Assembly (NCBI GenBank): GCA_015057115.1
Contig: SVEZ01000003.1
Coordinates: 148,788 to 212,787, forward strand
Reading direction: 5' to 3'
Source: Lachnospiraceae bacterium
GTDB taxonomy: Bacteria > Bacillota > Clostridia > Lachnospirales > Lachnospiraceae
Length of the DNA: 64,000 bases
Shown piece after piece: positions 16,381 through 24,927 of the stretch (positions are counted from its first letter, which is position 1; each line of letters starts with the position of its first letter). The translations under genes were made by a program, and so were the position numbers. The notes beneath the pieces were generated by a model. It did no database searches. It saw nothing but the letters and a program-made list of their open reading frames with translations, and was not told the DNA's origin.

Positions 16381-17862
16381 ATGGATAAAAATAGCAATTT
16401 TAGCGTTTATGATGATATAAGAAGACGCGCCGGCGGCGAGATTTATCTGGGCGTGGTGGGACCGGTGCGAACCGGAAAAAGCACTTTTATTAAGCGTTTT
16501 ATGGAAAGCAGTGTGCTGCCGCTTTTAACGGATGAAGTGGTTCGGCAGGAAACGAGGGATGAATTGCCTCAGGCGGCTCAAGGGAAAACCGTTATGACTA
16601 CGGAGCCGAAGTTTGTGCCGGCAAAGGCGGCGGAAATTCCACTGGATGAGCAGACAACGTGTAAAATCCGTCTGATTGACTGCGTAGGTTTTATGATTGA
16701 AGGAGCGGAAGGGCATCTGGAAGAAGGAAAAGAGCGTATGGTGCATACCCCTTGGTTTGATACGGAGGTTCCATTTTCTGAGGCGGCGAGAATTGGAACG
16801 GAAAAAGTGATTCACGAGCACGCCACTCTCGGAGTAGTGGTTACCACTGACGGCAGTTTTACCGGAATTATGCGGGAAGCATACGAGCCCGCCGAGGAAG
16901 AAACGGTTCGGCAGTTAAAAAAGATCGGGAAGCCCTTTGTGATGATTTTAAATACCAGTCATCCCTACAGCGAGGATACCAGAAGTTTAAGTGACGAGCT
17001 GCGGAAAAAGTACGATGTAACGGTGCTGCCTATGAACGTGGAGCATTTGACGGAGGTAAACGCGAAGGAGCTTTTGGAGCAGCTTTTGTATGAGTTTCCG
17101 GTTACCCGGTGGTATTTTGAAACCCCGGAATGGACCAGAACCCTTAGGGAAGACAGTGAGGTCATGACATCATTTTTTGATACGGCAAAGGCAGTATTGC
17201 GGGATTATCGCAGTATGCGGCAACTTCGCACAGTGGCTTTTCTACCGGGAATGGGGTTGGTGGAGCAGGTGGAAAAACGCAAAACCGATCCTGCAAACGG
17301 AGAGGTCACCTTAAACCTCAGCCTGCCAAAGGAATGCTATTTTAATCATATTTCCGAGCTGGCAGGGGAGGAGATAGAAAGCGAAGCCCAGCTTTTAGCA
17401 CTTTTGCAGAAGCTGTCTGCAGAAAAGCGCAGAGTGCAGAAGCTGTCCGACGCCTATACCAACGTGACCCAGAAGGGATACGGCGTTATGACGCCCCAGC
17501 TTTCCGAAATTACCATGGAAAAACCGGAGCTTATCAAGCACGGTAACAAGTACGGCATCCGGATGAAGGCATATTCCCCGTCCATTCACCTTATCAAAGC
17601 CAACATAGAAACGGAGATTGCGCCCATTGTGGGGTCAAAAGAGCAGGCGGAAGGGCTTTTATCCTATATGCGAAAAGAAGGAGCGAAAAAAGAGGACTTC
17701 TTAAATGTCAATATCTTCGGAAAATCTGTGGGCGAGCTGGTGGAGGACGGTATGCGTACCAAAATTGCCATGATGGATGAAGAAAGTCAGATGAAGCTGC
17801 AGGAGAGCATGGAAAAGATTGTGAATGACTTAAATGGGGGAATGGTGTGTATCATCATTTAA
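16381..17862 (+). CDS. spoIVA: stage IV sporulation protein A (spore coat base ATPase)
   Basis: Morphogenetic ATPase that polymerises on the forespore outer surface and anchors coat assembly. The N-terminus has the family block GGEIYLGVVGPVRTGKST with the P-loop at about residues 26-34, and 493 residues is the family's usual length. The middle and C-terminal parts follow the family pattern, and the C-terminus ends in a short hydrophobic stretch (GGMVCIII). The start lies immediately after a hairpin and T7 tract (16329-16380), which is unusual. Expression in other spore formers depends on sigma-E. Confidence 0.96.
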   Translation: MDKNSNFSVYDDIRRRAGGEIYLGVVGPVRTGKSTFIKRFMESSVLPLLTDEVVRQETRDELPQAAQGKTVMTTEPKFVPAKAAEIPLDEQTTCKIRLIDCVGFMIEGAEGHLEEGKERMVHTPWFDTEVPFSEAARIGTEKVIHEHATLGVVVTTDGSFTGIMREAYEPAEEETVRQLKKIGKPFVMILNTSHPYSEDTRSLSDELRKKYDVTVLPMNVEHLTEVNAKELLEQLLYEFPVTRWYFETPEWTRTLREDSEVMTSFFDTAKAVLRDYRSMRQLRTVAFLPGMGLVEQVEKRKTDPANGEVTLNLSLPKECYFNHISELAGEEIESEAQLLALLQKLSAEKRRVQKLSDAYTNVTQKGYGVMTPQLSEITMEKPELIKHGNKYGIRMKAYSPSIHLIKANIETEIAPIVGSKEQAEGLLSYMRKEGAKKEDFLNVNIFGKSVGELVEDGMRTKIAMMDEESQMKLQESMEKIVNDLNGGMVCIII

Positions 17863-17895
17863 TGAAAGCTATGCAGCAGTAATAATGTCACTTAG

Positions 17896-17922
17896 AGCAT
17901 CAACGTAAGTTGGTGCTTTTTT
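17896..17922 (+). terminator. intrinsic terminator after spoIVA
   Basis: AGCATCAAC, a short GTAA loop and GTTGGTGCT, followed by a T6 run and G. Confidence 0.85.
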
Positions 17923-18096
17923 GTCTAGCGGCCGCGGAAACGTTGAAAATAGCCGTTCGTTTTTTTGGTATGTTATGGCCAACCGGCGAAATGGTACACT
18001 AAACTAACTAAATATAGATAACAACCAAAGAGTTCGGATAATACGGAGGACCCAGATAGTGATATTCTTCGTGGAAAGGTAAAAAATAACTTGTGC

Positions 18097-18125
18097 TTGT
18101 ATATTTTTTACGACAGTCGTATAAT
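18097..18125 (+). promoter_or_regulatory. probable sigma-A promoter in the gene-free stretch
   Basis: TTGTAT, a 17-bp spacer and a perfect TATAAT. It lies 185 bp before the Rpn-family gene and just before three tandem hairpins. Between 17923 and 18096 I see no gene or clear structure. Confidence 0.55.
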
Positions 18126-18134
18126 AATCTTGAG

Positions 18135-18193
18135 AAAGCAATTCTGCTTTATTCACGCAGAGAAATCTGCTCTAATCCATAATCTTCTATGGA
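18135..18193 (+). other. three tandem small hairpins, candidate structured leader or small RNA
   Basis: AAAGCA-attc-TGCTTT (18135-18150), GCAGA-gaaa-TCTGC with a GNRA-type loop (18157-18170) and TCCATA-atcttc-TATGGA (18176-18193) follow one another a few bases apart. They lie just downstream of the TTGTAT/TATAAT promoter and upstream of the Rpn-family gene. No intrinsic terminator follows, so a long 5' leader is more likely than a discrete RNA. Confidence 0.4.
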
Positions 18194-18280
18194 TGAACCC
18201 GAAAATTATTTGCGATAAGGGAAGTAGTCATCGATTGGATTTTTGGCGGTTTTGTGCTATTATAAAACCATGAACGAGTG

Positions 18281-18307
18281 ATACCTTCCCCTAAGAAAGG
18301 ATGGTAT
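18281..18307 (+). promoter_or_regulatory. hairpin covering the ribosome binding site of the Rpn gene
   Basis: ATACCTTCC (18281-18289) pairs, with one mismatch, with GGATGGTAT (18299-18307). The ribosome binding site AAAGGA (18296-18301) overlaps the stem and the ATG is at 18310. Confidence 0.45.
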
Positions 18308-18309
18308 GA

Positions 18310-19110
18310 ATGAGAAAGAAAAAACAGTATGATGAATTGACCTTTGCGGACAGCTTTATGTTTTGGAAGGTGATGGAGGAGCATCCGGATTTAAGCAAGG
18401 CTGTTTTGGAACGAATTTTAGGCAGGAAACTGGAGGGGATTAAACAGGCTCAAGGGGAAAAGAGCTTGAAGGTGTCTTATCGGTCGAAGGGAATTCGGCT
18501 GGATGTATTTTTGATAGGGGACAGTTCTACATTTTATGATTTGGAAATGCAGACGACGAAGGAGCCGCAGCTGCCAAAGAGAATGCGCTATTACACGGAT
18601 GTGATCGATTTATCAGATTTGCAGAGTGGAGCGGATTATGAAGAACTTAAGGAAGTGTACATCATCTTTATCTGCTTAAAGGATCCTTTTAAATCCAATC
18701 TGCCAATTTATGAGTTTCGTATGCAGTGTTTGCAGGATGTGACAGTTCCGTTCGAAAATGGTGTTCATAATATTATAGTGAATGCGGAGTGTAATAGAGA
18801 GGATATATCACCGGAGCTAAGATATTTCTTTCAGTTTTTGAAAACAGGAAAGGGCACTGATGGTTTGACCGACCAGCTAGAAAATGCAGTATCAGAAGCT
18901 ATCCTGAGAGATGATTGGAGAGTGGAATATATGCAATTTGAACTTATGTTAAAACGTGAGAGAAAAGAAGGCAGAGAAGAAGGTAGAGAAGAAGGCGTTA
19001 ATCTGCTTGCAGAAGTGGTTAGACGACTTCGAAATGGAGAAAGCAAGGAGGTGATTATTGCGTCCGGTGTTGACGAACATACGGTGGAGATTGCTGAGAC
19101 ATTAAAATGA
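18310..19110 (+). CDS. Rpn family recombination-promoting nuclease / PD-(D/E)XK transposase-like protein
   Basis: A 266-residue protein of the Rpn/PDDEXK-transposase-like family, members of which promote recA-independent recombination and are often multicopy. The N-terminus starts with the family-like [12 protein letters not shown] nuclease core is suggested by LDVFLIGD and YDLEMQ (about residues 69-84), the Asp and Glu-x-Gln of the PD-(D/E)XK fold. The C-terminus has a charged tract with repeated REEG units (about 216-227) and an end helix. It is flanked by a gene-free stretch and rnhA, with no inverted repeats or target duplication seen, so it is not itself a recognisable insertion sequence. 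Confidence 0.8.
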   Translation: MRKKKQYDELTFADSFMFWKVMEEHPDLSKAVLERILGRKLEGIKQAQGEKSLKVSYRSKGIRLDVFLIGDSSTFYDLEMQTTKEPQLPKRMRYYTDVIDLSDLQSGADYEELKEVYIIFICLKDPFKSNLPIYEFRMQCLQDVTVPFENGVHNIIVNAECNREDISPELRYFFQFLKTGKGTDGLTDQLENAVSEAILRDDWRVEYMQFELMLKRERKEGREEGREEGVNLLAEVVRRLRNGESKEVIIASGVDEHTVEIAETLK

Positions 19111-19150
19111 CAGCAATAAAGTTGCTAAGCACAGAAAAGGAGACAGACAT

Positions 19151-19624
19151 TTGAAAGTAGAAATATATTCAGACGGATCAGCAAGAGGAAACCCGGGGCC
19201 GGGAGGATACGGAACGGTGCTTCGGTATGTGGACCCCAAGGGAGAAGAGCACATCCGGGAGTTTTCCGGTGGATATGTGGAGACCACCAACAACCGAATG
19301 GAACTTATGGGTGCCATTGCGGGATTTGAGGCGTTAAAGCGCCCTTGTGAGGTGGTTTTTACATCGGATTCCAAATATGTGGTAGACGCTTTTAACCAGA
19401 ACTGGGTTGGTTCCTGGCTTAAGAATAACTGGAAGAAGGCGGATAAGAAGCCGGTGAAGAATGTAGATTTATGGAAACGACTTTTGGCAGCGGTAGAACC
19501 CCATGAGGTTACCTTCGTCTGGGTAAAAGGACATGCGGGACATCACTATAATGAGCGATGTGATGAACTGGCAACAACTGCAGCGGATTCCGATAATAGG
19601 ATGGAGGATCGGGCTGCGGAATAG
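19151..19624 (+). CDS. rnhA: ribonuclease HI
   Basis: Degrades RNA in RNA:DNA hybrids. 157 residues with all four catalytic acids in context: Asp in [15 protein letters not shown], Glu in NNRMEL, Asp in TSDSKYV and Asp in YNERCDELA. The start is TTG at 19151 with an AAAAGGAG ribosome binding site about 8 nt upstream. It begins 40 nt after the Rpn gene. Confidence 0.95.
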   Translation: MKVEIYSDGSARGNPGPGGYGTVLRYVDPKGEEHIREFSGGYVETTNNRMELMGAIAGFEALKRPCEVVFTSDSKYVVDAFNQNWVGSWLKNNWKKADKKPVKNVDLWKRLLAAVEPHEVTFVWVKGHAGHHYNERCDELATTAADSDNRMEDRAAE

Positions 19625-19639
19625 TACAAGATTGTGTAC

Positions 19640-19680
19640 AAGGAGTGGAATAAGTGCTGACATGCTTGCCCCACTCCTTA
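19640..19680 (+). terminator. hairpin after rnhA
   Basis: AAGGAGTGG and CCACTCCTT form a 9-bp stem around a 22-nt loop. The T tract is poor, and its right half overlaps the -35 region of the next promoter, so it is a weak terminator or an attenuating structure. Confidence 0.45.
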
Positions 19681-19694
19681 CTTTGTGATATAAT
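19666..19694 (+). promoter_or_regulatory. sigma-A promoter for the small membrane protein and alaS
   Basis: TTGCCC, a 17-bp spacer and TATAAT lie 45 bp before the small gene at 19739. Confidence 0.65.
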
Positions 19695-19738
19695 TACGAG
19701 AATAAGTTTGAAAACTTTTTTCTTAAGGAGGTAACGCA

Positions 19739-19885
19739 ATGATAGCTTTTTTTAATGCATTTTTTAATCAGGTAGTGTTGCTTGTTGTTTTTGCAGCGGT
19801 TTCCGCAGTGGGAGCCTGCCTTGGAGTGATGGCAAGAAAGAAGAAGGATGCGTCACAACCGGCGGGAGAAGTGAAGAAGAATTAG
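19739..19885 (+). CDS. 48-residue single-span membrane protein
   Basis: An ATG at 19739 with an ideal AAGGAGG 7 nt upstream opens a 48-codon frame ending in TAG at 19883-19885. About residues 11-32 are strongly hydrophobic (Val, Leu, Ala, Gly), followed by RKKK and a short polar, charged tail, giving a predicted single helix with a cytoplasmic C-terminus. I know of similar short proteins near alaS in Lachnospiraceae that some databases mislabel as vanadium nitrogenase; nothing here supports that name. It lies 24 nt before alaS and shares its promoter. Confidence 0.75.
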   Translation: MIAFFNAFFNQVVLLVVFAAVSAVGACLGVMARKKKDASQPAGEVKKN

Positions 19886-19909
19886 ACTAAACCGTTTGGA
19901 GGAAAGATT

Positions 19910-22567
19910 TTGAGTAAGTATTTTGGAGTAAATGAGTTGCGCCGTTCATTTTTGGATTTCTTTGAATCAAAGGATCATCTGGCAATGAAGAGCTTCTCAT
20001 TGGTACCACACAATGATAAGAGTTTGTTGTTGATTAATGCGGGAATGGCACCACTGAAGCCATACTTTACCGGACAGGAGGTTCCGCCCCGTAAGAGAGT
20101 CTGTACATGCCAGAAGTGTGTACGAACCAATGATATTGAGAACGTAGGAAAGACCGCAAGACATCTTACTTTCTTTGAGATGTTGGGTAACTTCTCCTTT
20201 GGAGATTATTTTAAAGAAGAAGCCCTGACCTGGTCATGGGAGTATCTGACAGAGGTTATCGGTCTTGATTCGGAGCGTTTATATCCATCCATCTATTTTG
20301 AGGATGAGGAAGCATTTGATATCTGGACCAAGAAGATTGGAGTTCCGGCAGAGAAGATTACCCGTTTCTACCGTGATGAAGATGGCAAGTGCGATAACTT
20401 CTGGGAGCATGGCGCAGGCCCTTGTGGTCCTTGTTCCGAAATCTACTATGACCGCGGCGAGAAATACGGATGCGGCAGCCCGGACTGTAAGGTGGGTTGC
20501 GAGTGCGACCGCTATATGGAGGTTTGGAATAACGTATTTACCCAGTTCGAGGGTGACGGCAAGGGCCACTACGAACTGTTAGAACAGAAGAATATCGACA
20601 CCGGAATGGGCTTAGAGCGTCTGGCGGTGGTTGTACAGGATGTGGATACGATTTTTGATATCGATACCATGAAAGCAATCCGTGACGCAATCTGTAATGC
20701 TGCTCACAAGAATTATGGCGCAAATGATAAGGACGATGTTTCCATTCGTTTGATTTGTGATCATATTCGTTCATCCACATTCTTAATTTCCGATGGTGTT
20801 ATGCCAAGTAACGAGGGACGTGGTTATGTACTTCGCCGTTTGATTCGTCGTGCGGCTCGTCATGGTAAATTGTTGGGAATGCAGGGTGAGTTTTTAGCAG
20901 AACTTTGCCAGGTTGTAATCCGTGAGTGTAAGGACGGCTATCCGGAATTAGAAGAGAAGAAAGAATTCATCTTAAAGGTATTTGCTCAGGAGGAGAAGCA
21001 GTTTGCCAAGACCATCGATCAGGGTCTTTCTATTTTGAATGACATGATGGATGAAATGTGCAAGTCCGGTAGCAAGGTGCTTTGCGGCGAGCATGCCTTC
21101 AAGTTATATGATACCTACGGATTCCCTTATGATTTGACAGTGGAAATCTTGGAAGAGAAGGGCTATACCGTAGATGAAGACGGCTTTAAGGAAGAAATGG
21201 ACAAGCAGCGTAAGATGGCAAAGGCAGCCCGCAAAGAAACCAACTACATGGGTGCGGATGCTACCATTTATGAACAGCTTGATCCGGCTATGACTTCCAC
21301 TTTCGTTGGCTATGATACATTGGAGAAAGAGTCTGAGATTATTGCCATGACTTCTACCACAGAAATTGTTGATACTTTGGCAGAAGGAACCGAAGGTACC
21401 ATCATTGTAAAAGAGACTCCGTTTTACGCTACCAGTGGCGGTCAGGCTGCAGATGTCGGTGTGATTGAAAGTGCCAACGGAACTTTTGAAGTAAAAGATA
21501 CCAAGAAGTTGGCAGGTGGTAAGATTGGCCATATCGGTGTGGTAACCTCCGGTATGTTCTCTATGAAAGACACCGTTACCTTGAAGGTAGATAAGAAGAA
21601 TCGTTTGTGTTCCGGAAAGAACCACAGTGCAACCCATTTGCTTCAGAAGGCATTGAGAACAGTTTTGGGAACCCATGTTGAGCAGCAGGGATCCGATGTT
21701 AACGCAGATAGATTAAGATTTGACTTTTCACATTTTACCGCTATGACACCGGAAGAAATTCAGAAGGTGGAAGAGCTGGTAAATGAACAGATTCAGAATG
21801 ATTTAGAAGTTCGTACCGATGTTATGACAATGGAAGAAGCTAAGAAGACCGGTGCCATGGCATTGTTCAGTGAGAAGTACGGTGATAAGGTTCGTGTAGT
21901 TTCCATGGGAGATTTCTCTGTAGAATTGTGTGGTGGTACTCATGTAAAGAATACCGGATCCATCGTAGCATTTAAGATTCTTTCCGAGACCGGTGTTGCA
22001 GCCGGTGTGCGCCGAATCGAAGCAATTACGGCAGATGGACTGTTCGCATACTATAAAGAAGCGGAAGCTCGTTTAAATAAAGCATGTGAGCTCTTAAAGA
22101 CTTCACCGGTAGAAGTAGAACATCGTGTAAGCACACTCCTTGCAGAAGTGAAGACTTTAAGCAGTGAGAACGAGAGCTTAAAGAGTGCTGCAGCTAAGAA
22201 AGCTCTTGGAGATGTTTTGGATAACGTGGAAGAAGTGAAGGGTGTATCCTTCCTGGCTACCGATGTGAAGAACGTTGATATGAACAATCTTCGTGAACTT
22301 GGGGACTCCCTGAAGGAGAAGCTTGGTGAAGGTGTGATTTTACTGGCTTCCGAATTTGAAGGCAAGGTAAATCTGGTTGCCATGGCAACTGACGGTGCCA
22401 TGAAGAAAGGCGCTCATGCCGGAATGTTAATCAAGAACGTTGCCGGTTTGGTTGGCGGCGGCGGCGGTGGTCGTCCGAATATGGCACAGGCAGGTGGAAA
22501 GAATCCGGCGGGAATCGGGGATGCCCTTGCCAAAGCGAAAGAAGTACTTGCTGAGCAGATAAAATAG
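19910..22567 (+). CDS. alaS: alanyl-tRNA synthetase
   Basis: Charges tRNA-Ala and edits mischarged Ser and Gly. 885 residues in the standard order: a class II catalytic domain (NAGMAPLKPYF, TARHLTFFEMLGNFSFGDYF), a tRNA recognition region, an editing domain with zinc-ligand motifs HSATH and CGGTH, and a C-terminal DHHA1-like domain with a glycine run (GGGGGGRPNMAQAGG). The start is TTG at 19910, supported by GGAGGAAAG upstream. No T-box leader is visible, unlike in many Firmicutes. Confidence 0.97.
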   Translation: MSKYFGVNELRRSFLDFFESKDHLAMKSFSLVPHNDKSLLLINAGMAPLKPYFTGQEVPPRKRVCTCQKCVRTNDIENVGKTARHLTFFEMLGNFSFGDYFKEEALTWSWEYLTEVIGLDSERLYPSIYFEDEEAFDIWTKKIGVPAEKITRFYRDEDGKCDNFWEHGAGPCGPCSEIYYDRGEKYGCGSPDCKVGCECDRYMEVWNNVFTQFEGDGKGHYELLEQKNIDTGMGLERLAVVVQDVDTIFDIDTMKAIRDAICNAAHKNYGANDKDDVSIRLICDHIRSSTFLISDGVMPSNEGRGYVLRRLIRRAARHGKLLGMQGEFLAELCQVVIRECKDGYPELEEKKEFILKVFAQEEKQFAKTIDQGLSILNDMMDEMCKSGSKVLCGEHAFKLYDTYGFPYDLTVEILEEKGYTVDEDGFKEEMDKQRKMAKAARKETNYMGADATIYEQLDPAMTSTFVGYDTLEKESEIIAMTSTTEIVDTLAEGTEGTIIVKETPFYATSGGQAADVGVIESANGTFEVKDTKKLAGGKIGHIGVVTSGMFSMKDTVTLKVDKKNRLCSGKNHSATHLLQKALRTVLGTHVEQQGSDVNADRLRFDFSHFTAMTPEEIQKVEELVNEQIQNDLEVRTDVMTMEEAKKTGAMALFSEKYGDKVRVVSMGDFSVELCGGTHVKNTGSIVAFKILSETGVAAGVRRIEAITADGLFAYYKEAEARLNKACELLKTSPVEVEHRVSTLLAEVKTLSSENESLKSAAAKKALGDVLDNVEEVKGVSFLATDVKNVDMNNLRELGDSLKEKLGEGVILLASEFEGKVNLVAMATDGAMKKGAHAGMLIKNVAGLVGGGGGGRPNMAQAGGKNPAGIGDALAKAKEVLAEQIK

Positions 22568-22588
22568 CTAATTTTTTAGAAAAAACAC

Positions 22589-22618
22589 TTGACGAAACCT
22601 ATCGTTTTGAGGTAAAAT
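22589..22618 (+). promoter_or_regulatory. sigma-A promoter for rpsU
   Basis: TTGACG, an 18-bp spacer and TAAAAT, 75 bp before rpsU. Confidence 0.7.
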
Positions 22619-22692
22619 GATTAGGTGCAAAAAGAATACCCAAACAGTTGAATGCACAATTACGCAACTGGAGGGAGGTTAGGTGTGAGACT

Positions 22693-22869
22693 ATGTCAAA
22701 TGTAATCGTAAAAGAGAACGAGACTTTAGATAGCGCTTTACGCAGATTCAAGAGAAATTGCGCAAAGGCAGGTATCCAGCAGGAAATCCGCAAGAGAGAG
22801 CATTATGAGAAGCCAAGCGTAAGACGCAAGAAGAAATCTGAAGCAGCAAGAAAACGTAAATATAACTAA
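22693..22869 (+). CDS. rpsU: 30S ribosomal protein S21
   Basis: A 58-residue, very basic protein with the S21 pattern: [16 protein letters not shown] near the N-terminus and a lysine/arginine-rich C-terminal helix ([13 protein letters not shown]). The ATG at 22693 has GGAGGGAGG upstream; an in-frame ATG at 22648 would add an untypical extension. It has its own promoter and terminator, so it is a single-gene unit. Confidence 0.97.
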   Translation: MSNVIVKENETLDSALRRFKRNCAKAGIQQEIRKREHYEKPSVRRKKKSEAARKRKYN

Positions 22870-22880
22870 GTAACACAAAA

Positions 22881-22909
22881 ACGACGAGGTTTTGCCTCGT
22901 CGTTTTTTT
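22881..22909 (+). terminator. intrinsic terminator after rpsU
   Basis: ACGACGAGG, loop TTTTG and CCTCGTCGT followed by T7. Confidence 0.93.
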
Positions 22910-22912
22910 ATG

Positions 22913-22941
22913 TAATATTTTCTGTTGGGACAACATATATT
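22913..22941 (+). promoter_or_regulatory. sigma-E-type promoter of the spoIIIA operon
   Basis: TAATATT at 22913-22919 fits the Bacillus sigma-E -35 consensus. After a 14-bp spacer CATATATT at 22934-22941 differs from the -10 consensus by one base. It lies right after the rpsU terminator and 27 bp before spoIIIAA, where the mother-cell promoter of this operon is expected. Confidence 0.7.
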
Positions 22942-22968
22942 CAAACAGAAATGGACAAGGGGGTGCCA

Positions 22969-23805
22969 ATGGAAGAAGTAAAGCGTTTTTTACCCAAACC
23001 GGTGCAACAGGCATTAGAAGAAAACCCGAAGCTTTTAAAAGAGGTGATGGAAATTCGGATGGGAATAGGGCTACCGGTATTTCTGCGCTGTCTTTCGGGA
23101 GAAAAACAGGTGAAGGATTATCGGATGGCCATAGAAGAGTTTGATACAATGCTTGAAAAAGTTTTGCAGTATTCTCTTTTTGCTTATCGGGACCAGTTAT
23201 CCGGCGGCTTTGTGACTTTACGAGGTGGTCATCGTCTTGGTGTGACAGGTTCCGTAAAATCAGGAAAAGATGGTCTTATTTTTCAGCGCATTACATATGG
23301 GAACCTGCGAATTGCAAGACAGGTACACAATTGTGCAAAAGAACTGTATCAACTATTACCCCGTCCCTTCCCTAACACACTGCTGGTATCTCCGCCGGGA
23401 TGCGGAAAAACCACCATGCTGCGAGATTTGATTCGGCTTTTGGCACAGGATGGGAAGTATGTGAGTCTTGTGGATGAACGACAAGAAGTGGCAGCCTGCT
23501 TCGAAGGAGTCCCCCAATTTGATTTGGGAGAACGGACCAATGTCCTTTCCGGGTGCGAAAAGGCCTTGGGAATGGAACTGTGCGTGCGAAGCATGGCGCC
23601 GGACATTTTGGCAATAGATGAAATCGGCAGTAGGACAGAATTGTTGGCGATGGAATATGCGAGAAACAGTGGATGTACACTCCTTTGTACCATGCACGGC
23701 GCAAGGAAAGAAGAGGTAAAAGCGAAGGGGCTAAAAGGAGATTTTACCCTGGTATTTTTGGAAAGAAAAAAGGGAGATTTTTCCTTCCGGGTGGAGCAGT
23801 TATGA
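22969..23805 (+). CDS. spoIIIAA: stage III sporulation protein AA (ATPase)
   Basis: Cytoplasmic secretion-type ATPase of the SpoIIIA-SpoIIQ complex linking mother cell and forespore. Walker A is SPPGCGKTTM, Walker B is ILAIDEIG, and the C-terminal part is PilT/VirB11-like. The start at 22969 follows AAGGGGG by about 6 nt; the in-frame ATG at 22951 has none. 278 residues. First gene of spoIIIAA-AH. Confidence 0.95.
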   Translation: MEEVKRFLPKPVQQALEENPKLLKEVMEIRMGIGLPVFLRCLSGEKQVKDYRMAIEEFDTMLEKVLQYSLFAYRDQLSGGFVTLRGGHRLGVTGSVKSGKDGLIFQRITYGNLRIARQVHNCAKELYQLLPRPFPNTLLVSPPGCGKTTMLRDLIRLLAQDGKYVSLVDERQEVAACFEGVPQFDLGERTNVLSGCEKALGMELCVRSMAPDILAIDEIGSRTELLAMEYARNSGCTLLCTMHGARKEEVKAKGLKGDFTLVFLERKKGDFSFRVEQL

Positions 23806-24320
23806 GAATAGTAGGGAGTCTGATGGTAGTGTTTGCAACGGTTACGGTTTGCGTTAAATTGCATTTTCAATTGGTGAATCGCTATCGGGAATGGAGTTTG
23901 CTTGATTTAGTCTTAAATGAATTTCGCAGGAATAATCGCTATCAGCAGGTGGTTGTGGGACAGGTTTTTACAAGACTTTTAATGGTTTTACCTAAGGATT
24001 CCGGGGTGTATGGGGAGACCCTGCAATGTAAAAAACGATTGGATGGAATGGAGGAATCTTTACAGTGTGTCTGGAAGGATTACGTAGAGGGACTGAGAAA
24101 AAGGATTCATTTTTCACCGGGGCTTACTCTTAGTTTGTTGGAGTTGGGAATGCTTCTTCCTGCCGGTGAAGAAGCAAGTATTGACCATGGACTGCAAATG
24201 CTTATGGAGCAGGCGGATGAGGAACGAAAGCAGTTTGCCTTTTCCATGAAGCGGAAACGAACAACCGGCGCAAGCGTTGCGGCACTAACGGGGGTGGTAA
24301 CGATTCTGCTATTTTTATAA
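23802..24320 (+). CDS. spoIIIAB: stage III sporulation protein AB
   Basis: A 172-residue membrane protein of the SpoIIIA complex related to type II secretion GspF. It has an N-terminal hydrophobic segment, a soluble helical middle (ERSLLDLVLNEF-like region) and a C-terminal hydrophobic anchor (AALTGVVTILLFL). Its ATG overlaps the spoIIIAA stop (ATGA), a sign of coupled translation. Confidence 0.93.
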   Translation: MRIVGSLMVVFATVTVCVKLHFQLVNRYREWSLLDLVLNEFRRNNRYQQVVVGQVFTRLLMVLPKDSGVYGETLQCKKRLDGMEESLQCVWKDYVEGLRKRIHFSPGLTLSLLELGMLLPAGEEASIDHGLQMLMEQADEERKQFAFSMKRKRTTGASVAALTGVVTILLFL

Positions 24321-24529
24321 TGGAGGAACGAAAAGTGGAGGTTTCCATTTTGTTAAAAATGACGGCGGTGGGAATTTTGATTTCTCTGCTGTCACAGATA
24401 TTAAAACACAGCGGCAGGGATGAGGTAGCCTTTTTACTGCAACTTTTGGGGCTGGTGCTGGTGGTAGGCTGGGTTATTCCGTATGTGCTTGAAATTTTTA
24501 ACCAGTTTTCAGGGCTGCTGCGAATATAG
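24320..24529 (+). CDS. spoIIIAC: stage III sporulation protein AC
   Basis: A 69-residue protein with two predicted membrane helices separated by a short polar loop (KHSGRDEV). This is the standard SpoIIIAC layout and length. Its ATG overlaps the spoIIIAB stop (TAATG). Probable channel component with SpoIIIAD. Confidence 0.93.
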   Translation: MEERKVEVSILLKMTAVGILISLLSQILKHSGRDEVAFLLQLLGLVLVVGWVIPYVLEIFNQFSGLLRI

Positions 24530-24537
24530 GAGGAAGG

Positions 24538-24924
24538 ATGAATTCTGTTTCGATTTGTGGGATAGTGCTGGCAGGAACTTTATTGTCCATGCTGGTCATG
24601 GGGGAGAACAAAGTTTACGGCAAACTTATAGGCTTGGCAGTAAGTCTGATGTTGGTGGCTATCCTGTTGGCTAGAGCGGGAAAGGTGTTTTCGACCTTAA
24701 CGGAATTGGCAAAAGATTTTGGTCTTGCCAATGTCTACATACGGGTGCTGTTAAAAATGTTTGGAATCACCATGATTACGGAAATAACGGCAGATCTATG
24801 TACCCAGGCGGAGAATCCGGTGTGCGCCAAACAGTTAAAAACCCTGGGGCGATTTTTTGTATTGACAGCCGGCTTGCCCCTTTTGACGGAATTGGTGTCG
24901 CTGTTGAATGGAATGATGAGGTAA
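24538..24924 (+). CDS. spoIIIAD: stage III sporulation protein AD
   Basis: A 128-residue, mostly hydrophobic protein with about four membrane helices, related to SpoIIIAC. It contains the family stretch RVLLKMFGITMITEITADLC and ends in a Leu-rich helix. GGAGGA precedes the ATG at 24538. Part of the membrane assembly of the mother cell-forespore channel. Confidence 0.93.
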   Translation: MNSVSICGIVLAGTLLSMLVMGENKVYGKLIGLAVSLMLVAILLARAGKVFSTLTELAKDFGLANVYIRVLLKMFGITMITEITADLCTQAENPVCAKQLKTLGRFFVLTAGLPLLTELVSLLNGMMR

Positions 24925-24927
24925 GCC

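Noticed and set aside
19625..19909. A T-box riboswitch in front of alaS
   Set aside because: No T-box sequence, specifier loop or antiterminator/terminator pair is visible; a small protein gene occupies the leader.
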